The translations under genes and the position numbers were made by a program. 35,588 nucleotides of DNA, taken from contig JAFUPT010000147.1 of assembly GCA_017481065.1 (NCBI GenBank), positions 1 through 35,588 on the forward strand, given 5' to 3'. The stretch comes from Clostridia bacterium (GTDB lineage Bacteria; Bacillota_A; Clostridia; Christensenellales; Aristaeellaceae). Numbering within the stretch: the first letter of the stretch is position 1; each line of letters opens with the position of its first letter. This document shows positions 30,816 through 35,588 of this stretch, in pieces. The notes under the pieces were generated by a model. The model ran no database searches. It saw only the letters and a list, made by a program, of their open reading frames with translations, and was not told where the DNA came from.

Positions 30816-33800
30816 TTACATCGCCAGCGCGCTGACGGAAGCTACCTTGCCATCCACCAGTGCAATTTCAATGATTGCAAACTGCTGGGACATGGTGAAG
30901 ATGCCGTCGTCGGTCACGATCATATCCGCAGCGGAGATGCCGTTCTTCTGCATTGCAGCCACGGCCTCCTCGATGCTCATGCCGATGCCCACGCCATGGA
31001 TGCGGTAGCTGGACTTCTTCACCAGCTCAATGCTGACGACCCTGTCCTTCACATCCTGGCTGCCGCGGTTCACCAGCACCGCATTGCTGCCGGTAGCATC
31101 GGTGTAATACACCGTGCCGCCCTCTTCAACCTTCTTCAGGCCGCCCATTGCGCTGGTAATACCTGCGAAGCTGCCTGCGGAAGTGCTCAGCTCAACGCCT
31201 GCGCTCTCGGCTTCCACGGTTACCACAACGCTGGCGATCTTGCCATTGCTGGTGGTAACGGTGATGATGGCGGTGCCAACCTTTACGCCGGTTACAACGC
31301 CCTGCTGGTTTACGGTGGCAACGCTATTATCGCTGCTGATCCAGCTCAGCTCGGTCTTGGCATTGGCGGGGGTGATGGTGGTTTCCACCACGATGGAATC
31401 GCCCACGCCCACCTTGCCGCCTGCGGCGGGGATGGCGGCAATGCTATCCGGCAGGATGGCTGCGCCGACGGTGATCTTCATGCTGTCGGTCTTGCTGTTG
31501 TGGGTCTTAACGCTGATGGTAACGCTGCCCTGACCATGGAAGGTTACATAGCCATCCGCATCTACGGTGGCGATATCCTCATTGGAGGACTTCCAGCTAA
31601 GATTGGTCATGGCGGTGGCGGGCTCCAGGGAGGGAACCAGCTCCACGACATCGCCCACGGTCACTGCGCCGATGTTGCTAAGCTCAATGCTGGTGGGCTT
31701 ATACTTATCGGTAACCTTCACCTTCACGGTGTCCTTCAGACCGTTTTCGGTCTTTACGGTGATGGTGGTGGTGCCGGCCTTCTTGGGCGTTACCAGGCCA
31801 TCCTGGTCAACGGTGGCATAGGTCTTGCCGGAGGAGGACCAGGTCAGCTCGGTATCAGCGGTATCGGGCAGCACGGTGGCATTGAGCTGCAGTTCCTCAC
31901 CAATGTTGATGGTAACGGTGCCGCTCTGATCCAGTTCTACGGCGTAGGGCTCGTAGGGATCATATACCTTCACCTTCACGGTATCGCTCTTGCCGTTTTC
32001 GCTCTTTACGGTGATGGTGGCGGTGCCCACCTTCACGGGGGTAACCAGGCCGAATTCATCAACGGTGGCAACCTTCTTGCTGGAGGAGGACCACTTCAAT
32101 TCGGAATCGGCGGTGGCGGGCAGGATGTTGGCATTGAGCTGCAGCTCTTCATCCAGGGCCAGGGCCACGGTGCCGGTCTCTTCCAGTTCAACGGCCGCTA
32201 CTTTGTAGGGATCAACCACGGTCACGGTCAGGGTATCGGTCTTGCCGTTGTAGGTCTTGACGGTGATCTTGGTGGTGCCTTCCTTCAGGGGAGTGATGAT
32301 GCAGCCGGTATCGGTGATTTCGCCGGTGGCAACCTTGGGCTTGGAGGAGGACCAGCTCAGCTCGCTCTCGGCAGTCTCCGGATAGAGCACTGCTTCCAGC
32401 TCCAGCTCATCGCCCAGGCTCAGGTAGTAGGTGCCGCTCTCGCTCAGCTCAACGCTGTCCGGCTTGTAGGGATCCTCAACCGTCACCTTCAGGGTGGCCT
32501 TCTTGCTGTTGTGGGTCTTTACGGTGATGGTGGCGCTGCCTTCGCCCACGGCGGTAACCACGCCGTACTTATCCACGGTGGCAACGGTCTTCTTACCGCT
32601 GCTGTAAGTAAATACGGTGGCCTCGTCATCTTCGATGATGGGCTCGAGCTGGTAGGTTTCGCCGCGGATCAGTTCAACGCTGGTCTCGTCCAGGGTCACC
32701 TTGGAGGGAGCATCGCATACGTTTACCAGCACCTCGGCGGTGAGGCCCGCGCCAGTGATGGTGATGATGGCGCTGCCCTTGGCGGACTTCTTAACAGTTA
32801 CAACGTCCTTGGAGCTTACGGAAACATTCTTCGGATAATCGCTCTCGTAGCTCAGGGTGCCTGCGCATTCGTTGCCGAATTCATCAACCAGCATGGCGCC
32901 CAGGTCGTAGGTCTGCTTGTAGTACATGTTGACTTCTTCAGCGGGCACTTCGATGGCCACGGGAGCGCCGGTGACGCTCACTGCGCAGCTGGCGGTCTTG
33001 CCGTTGAAGGTGGACACGGTGATGGTGGCCTCGCCGATGCCGGTGGCGATCACAAAGCCATTTTCATTCACAAATGCCACGGAGGGATCGCTGCTGGTCC
33101 AGGTAAGGGTGGAGCCATAGGAGCTGCCGCCGATGGAGGCGGTCAGCTGGCCCTCCTGGCCTTCATAAATGTTCAGCTTGCTGTGGGACAGGGTAACCTT
33201 CGTGGGAGCCTTCTTCACGGTCACATCGAATTCGTCCTTATAAATGGCGCCGTCCGGGCTCACGGTTTCGATGGTGATCTTGGTGGTGCCTGCCTTCTTG
33301 GCAGTGATCACACCATTTTCATCGATGGTGGCGATGCTGGGCTTGCTGGAATTGAATTCCATGCTGTAAATAACACTTTCCGGCTTCACGGTGATCCCCA
33401 GCTGGAATACTTCGCCCACACCCAGGTTTCCGCCGGGAGCAACGATTTCCATCTCCTGGATTCCCATGACCTCGCCGCACTTGATGCAAATATTGTTTAC
33501 ATAATTGTGCTCAACGGCGATATCCACGGTGGCCTTGCACAGATCGCAGCGGCTCGTATCCGCGCTGGTGCAGCTCACGGTGTGGACGCCCGCATTCAGG
33601 TAATTCTGGCAGGCGGAGCAATAGATGCCGTGCATATCCGGAATATTTGCGATCACGCTGTATTCCGTGGCCAGGCCGCTGTGGAACACATATTCATCAT
33701 CGATCGTCGCCTGGCATACGGCGCACTTGTTGGGCTCCTCGAAGGTGCAATCGGTGAAGTGCTCCTCAAGGTAAGCAAAGCCGCCGCAAAGCACGCAGTA

Positions 33801-34265
33801 ATAGCCATGCTTGCCGGGATCATCGGGGCAGAGGATCGGATCATCCTCGGTGATGTTGTCCGGATGGCGGGCTTCGATGCCGGTCACGGTCTGCTTGCAC
33901 AGCTGGCAGTAATCGGGCTGGAAGCAGATCACGATATGCTCGCATGCATCGGCCGCAGCGGCTTCCACCGGGGCTTCCTCAGCAGTGAGCATAACCGCGG
34001 TTTCTTCAACTGCAATTTCCTCTGCTGCAATTTCCTCTGCGGCGGGAGCAGCTTCTTCAGCGGCTTCCTCCTCCACAGCTTCTTCTGCAGGAGTTTCATC
34101 GGCCGCGGGGGCTTCAGCAGCGGGTTCCCCGGCGGGAAGCTCCTCCACTGCAGCAACGGGCTCAACGATTTCGGTTACTACAACGGCTTCCTCCGCAAAC
34201 ACGAAGGAGGACATCAGAACCGCGAGCATCGCGATCAGAGCTACGATGCGCCTCATTTTCTTCAT
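30816..34265 (-). CDS. Large surface protein: Cys-rich region, nine Big_2 Ig-like repeats, C-terminal domain
   Basis: 1149 residues. Signal peptide MKKMRRIVALIAMLAVLMSSFVFAEE; then an Ala/Glu/Pro-rich stalk to about residue 100; then about 170 residues with six CxxC pairs (CQLC, CVLC, CAVC, CSAC, CDLC, CIKC) and spaced His, as in secreted zinc-ribbon repeats; then nine Big_2 units of about 80 residues (type: ELTWSSSGKTYATVDQDGLVTPKKAGTTTITVKTENG). The last 90 residues contain HGVGIGMSIEEAVAAMQKNGISA, like the GMS-x-EEV start of SmpA/BLIP-type domains. No sortase motif or SLH domain. The frame opens from a TTG at 34283; AAAGGA favours the ATG at 34265. Likely a cell-surface adhesin or structural protein. 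Confidence 0.88.
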   Translation of the reverse strand: MKKMRRIVALIAMLAVLMSSFVFAEEAVVVTEIVEPVAAVEELPAGEPAAEAPAADETPAEEAVEEEAAEEAAPAAEEIAAEEIAVEETAVMLTAEEAPVEAAAADACEHIVICFQPDYCQLCKQTVTGIEARHPDNITEDDPILCPDDPGKHGYYCVLCGGFAYLEEHFTDCTFEEPNKCAVCQATIDDEYVFHSGLATEYSVIANIPDMHGIYCSACQNYLNAGVHTVSCTSADTSRCDLCKATVDIAVEHNYVNNICIKCGEVMGIQEMEIVAPGGNLGVGEVFQLGITVKPESVIYSMEFNSSKPSIATIDENGVITAKKAGTTKITIETVSPDGAIYKDEFDVTVKKAPTKVTLSHSKLNIYEGQEGQLTASIGGSSYGSTLTWTSSDPSVAFVNENGFVIATGIGEATITVSTFNGKTASCAVSVTGAPVAIEVPAEEVNMYYKQTYDLGAMLVDEFGNECAGTLSYESDYPKNVSVSSKDVVTVKKSAKGSAIITITGAGLTAEVLVNVCDAPSKVTLDETSVELIRGETYQLEPIIEDDEATVFTYSSGKKTVATVDKYGVVTAVGEGSATITVKTHNSKKATLKVTVEDPYKPDSVELSESGTYYLSLGDELELEAVLYPETAESELSWSSSKPKVATGEITDTGCIITPLKEGTTKITVKTYNGKTDTLTVTVVDPYKVAAVELEETGTVALALDEELQLNANILPATADSELKWSSSSKKVATVDEFGLVTPVKVGTATITVKSENGKSDTVKVKVYDPYEPYAVELDQSGTVTINIGEELQLNATVLPDTADTELTWSSSGKTYATVDQDGLVTPKKAGTTTITVKTENGLKDTVKVKVTDKYKPTSIELSNIGAVTVGDVVELVPSLEPATAMTNLSWKSSNEDIATVDADGYVTFHGQGSVTISVKTHNSKTDSMKITVGAAILPDSIAAIPAAGGKVGVGDSIVVETTITPANAKTELSWISSDNSVATVNQQGVVTGVKVGTAIITVTTSNGKIASVVVTVEAESAGVELSTSAGSFAGITSAMGGLKKVEEGGTVYYTDATGSNAVLVNRGSQDVKDRVVSIELVKKSSYRIHGVGIGMSIEEAVAAMQKNGISAADMIVTDDGIFTMSQQFAIIEIALVDGKVASVSALAM

Positions 34266-34335
34266 TTCTCCACGTCCTTTCAAATAATAAAATTGTAATG
34301 TTTATCAGGGATGAATGTCATACCTAACTGACCAT

Positions 34336-34364
34336 ATTATACCATACGTTGCTGTTTCGCGCAA
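34336..34364 (-). promoter_or_regulatory. σA promoter for the large Big_2 gene
   Basis: Minus strand TTGCGC (34359-34364), 17 bases, perfect TATAAT (34336-34341). Leader of about 65 bases. Confidence 0.85.
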
Positions 34365-34447
34365 CAAAAGCGCCCTTCAAAACCCGTTTCTCGGCCAATC
34401 TTTAACATTGTCGCCTAATTTTGAAGGTTTTGTTGGTTTATATTTCT

Positions 34448-34469
34448 CTTATATGACACTTTTATGACA
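34448..34469. promoter_or_regulatory. Two 11-bp direct repeats related to those at 6967
   Basis: CTTATATGACA (34448-34458) and CTTTTATGACA (34459-34469). The first is identical to the unit at 6967-6977. It lies about 107 bp upstream of the -10 of the large Big_2 gene and 13 bp from the next gene's terminator. A single TGTCATA is also present at 34314-34323. In gene orientation it is reversed relative to the 6967 site. Confidence 0.45.
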
Positions 34470-34481
34470 CATCTAGAGCCA

Positions 34482-34514
34482 TAAAAAACGGGGGCCGGAT
34501 CTTGTCCGGTCCCC
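34482..34514 (-). terminator. Terminator of the truncated Big_2 gene
   Basis: On the minus strand GGGGACCGGA/TCCGGCCCC forms a stem with a five-base loop followed by GTTTTTT, 15 bases past the stop codon. Confidence 0.85.
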
Positions 34515-34528
34515 TTGGAAATTCTGAA

Positions 34529-35588
34529 TTATTTCACAAACCAGGCGCTCACAACCTCGCCGGATGCCACCTCCACCATATCCATGCAAAGCATGCTCTT
34601 TCCATAGAGTCTGCAGCTCACGGCGTAGCTACCGCCGTCCAGCACCAGGACGCCGCCGTCCATGGTCCATTCGGTGGTGGTTTCAGTCTCATTCTCGAAG
34701 CTCATGCTGATGCTGTCCTTGGTGATATTCAGGCCGAATCCATCCAGCAGGCCCTCGGCGGGAATGCTCACGCCCATGTAGCCCACGCGGTCCAGCTTCC
34801 AATCGCCAATGAAGGAGGAATAGCTCGCCTTTGCGGTTTCATCCACAACCTTCACCTTCACCGTATCCTTCTTGCCATTGGCGGTCTGCACGGTGATGGT
34901 GGCGGTGCCGGCCTTCACGCCCAGCACAGCGCCTTCTTCCACGATGACGTACTTCTTATTGCTGGTGCTCCACTTCAGGGTGGTTTCAGCGGTGCCGGGC
35001 TGCACTTCCGCAGTCAGCACATAGATTTCACCCACGCCGATGCTCACGGTACCTTCCTCGCTCAGCACAACCGCAGTGGCCTTCTTGGGATCCACTACCT
35101 TCACCTTCACGCTGTCCTTCTTGCCGTTGGCGCTCTTTACGGTGATTTCGGTGGTGCCTTCCTTCACGGGAGTTACGATGCCGTCCGCAACGGTGGCGAT
35201 GCGGGCATTCTTGCTGCTCCAGCTCAGGGTAGTTTCCGCAGTGGCGGGCAGCACGGTGGCATGCAGCTCCAGGGTTTCGCCCAGGTTCAGGGTTACGGTG
35301 CCGCTTTCGGCCAGTTCAACCGCTGCAACCTTCTTGGGATCCACAACCTGCACCTTCACGGTATCCTTCTTGCCGTTGTAGGTCTTTACGGTGATGGTTA
35401 CGGTGCCTTCCTTCACGGGGGTTACCAGGCCGTTTTCATCCACGGTCGCGGTCTTCTTGGCGCTGGTGCTCCAGGTCAGCTCGCTCTTGGCGGTGGTGGG
35501 CAGCAGGCTCGCGTTCAGCTGCAGGGTTTCGCCCAGGCTCAGCATCACGGTGCCGGTCTCTGCCAGCTCCACGCCGGTGGGCTTGTAA
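34529..35588 (-). CDS. Partial Big_2 repeat protein with a lipocalin-like C-terminus
   Basis: The frame is open to the window edge: codons before the GTG at 35572 read YKPTG, matching the inter-repeat linkers (YKPTSIEL, YKPDSVEL) of the neighbouring protein, so the real start is beyond 35588 and the GTG is not a start. The visible 353 residues hold three Big_2 units (for example ELTWSTSAKKTATVDENGLVTPVKEGTVTITVKTYNGKKDTVKV), then about 110 residues beginning FIGDWKLDRVGYMGVSIPAE and rich in β-strands, resembling small lipocalin-like domains. The repeats are closer to repeats 5-7 of the neighbour than those are to its repeats 1-3, so the two genes share a recent duplication history. Probably secreted. 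Confidence 0.82.
   Translation of the reverse strand, partial: YKPTGVELAETGTVMLSLGETLQLNASLLPTTAKSELTWSTSAKKTATVDENGLVTPVKEGTVTITVKTYNGKKDTVKVQVVDPKKVAAVELAESGTVTLNLGETLELHATVLPATAETTLSWSSKNARIATVADGIVTPVKEGTTEITVKSANGKKDSVKVKVVDPKKATAVVLSEEGTVSIGVGEIYVLTAEVQPGTAETTLKWSTSNKKYVIVEEGAVLGVKAGTATITVQTANGKKDTVKVKVVDETAKASYSSFIGDWKLDRVGYMGVSIPAEGLLDGFGLNITKDSISMSFENETETTTEWTMDGGVLVLDGGSYAVSCRLYGKSMLCMDMVEVASGEVVSAWFVK

Noticed and set aside
29040..34298. A 1752-codon open frame on the plus strand, antisense to the VanW and large Big_2 genes
   Set aside because: It runs opposite to two genes with clear domains, promoters and terminators. Its product is low-complexity, His/Gly/Ala/Leu-rich sequence with no recognisable domain. 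Long antisense frames are expected from the strong codon bias of GC-rich, repetitive genes.
35570..35572. GTG at 35572 as the start of the last gene
   Set aside because: The frame continues to the window edge with a typical inter-repeat linker (YKPTG) and there is no ribosome binding site, so the gene is simply cut by the window end.
30816..35588. CRISPR-like periodic DNA
   Set aside because: The periodicity of about 240-260 bp is due to the 80-residue Big_2 protein repeats; there are no short identical repeats with unique spacers.

Overview
The window looks like chromosomal DNA from a GC-rich, endospore-forming member of the Bacillota. The evidence is a forespore sigma factor (sigG) with what reads as a σF-type promoter, strong AGGAGG-like ribosome binding sites, σA promoters spaced at 17 bp, VanW and KtrAB-type proteins, type III glutamine synthetase, and surface proteins built from bacterial Ig-like (Big_2) and BspA-type leucine-rich repeats. 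A Clostridia lineage such as Christensenellales or Oscillospirales is my guess; no rRNA or other phylogenetic marker is present to settle it. I see no tRNA, rRNA, CRISPR array, transposase or phage gene.

Layout. (1) 225-6720: aspartate-family amino acid genes in two divergent operons, leftward hom-lysC-asd and rightward thrC-thrB-ACT protein, driven from promoters whose -10 boxes overlap. (2) 6721-9696: a hairpin-repeat and terminator region, a secreted SipW-type/leucine-rich-repeat protein, a second repeat block, and sigG. (3) 9750-14934 (leftward): a parvulin-type foldase lipoprotein; a four-gene operon of 1-phosphofructokinase, the K+ transporter subunits TrkH/KtrB and TrkA/KtrA, and an unknown protein; and a small zinc-ribbon protein. 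(4) 15059-16519 (leftward): an Ig-like surface protein. (5) 16702-19850 (rightward): a small unknown protein, a RadC-type JAMM protein and glutamine synthetase III. (6) 20040-23579: rpiB (leftward), divergent from a secreted protein and a complete SsuABC/TauABC-like ABC transporter (rightward). (7) 23595-30644 (leftward): a QueH-BirA fusion, a lipid kinase, a metallophosphoesterase, an acidic-tailed zinc-ribbon protein, two tandem uracil-DNA glycosylases, a one-helix membrane protein and a VanW-family protein. (8) 30816-35588 (leftward): two large Big_2 repeat proteins; the second runs off the window end.

The observations I think most deserve follow-up are: a modular three-hairpin intergenic repeat that brackets intrinsic terminators at four loci; a continuous QueH-biotin ligase fusion; mutually overlapping promoters for the two halves of the threonine pathway; a shortened ACT-like tail on homoserine dehydrogenase next to a free-standing ACT protein; TGTCATA direct repeats with an 11-bp period near two surface-protein genes; a coiled-coil insertion inside a parvulin domain; and a VanW protein with a histone H1-like cytoplasmic tail. 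Everything here was read by eye; no database search or computation was run.
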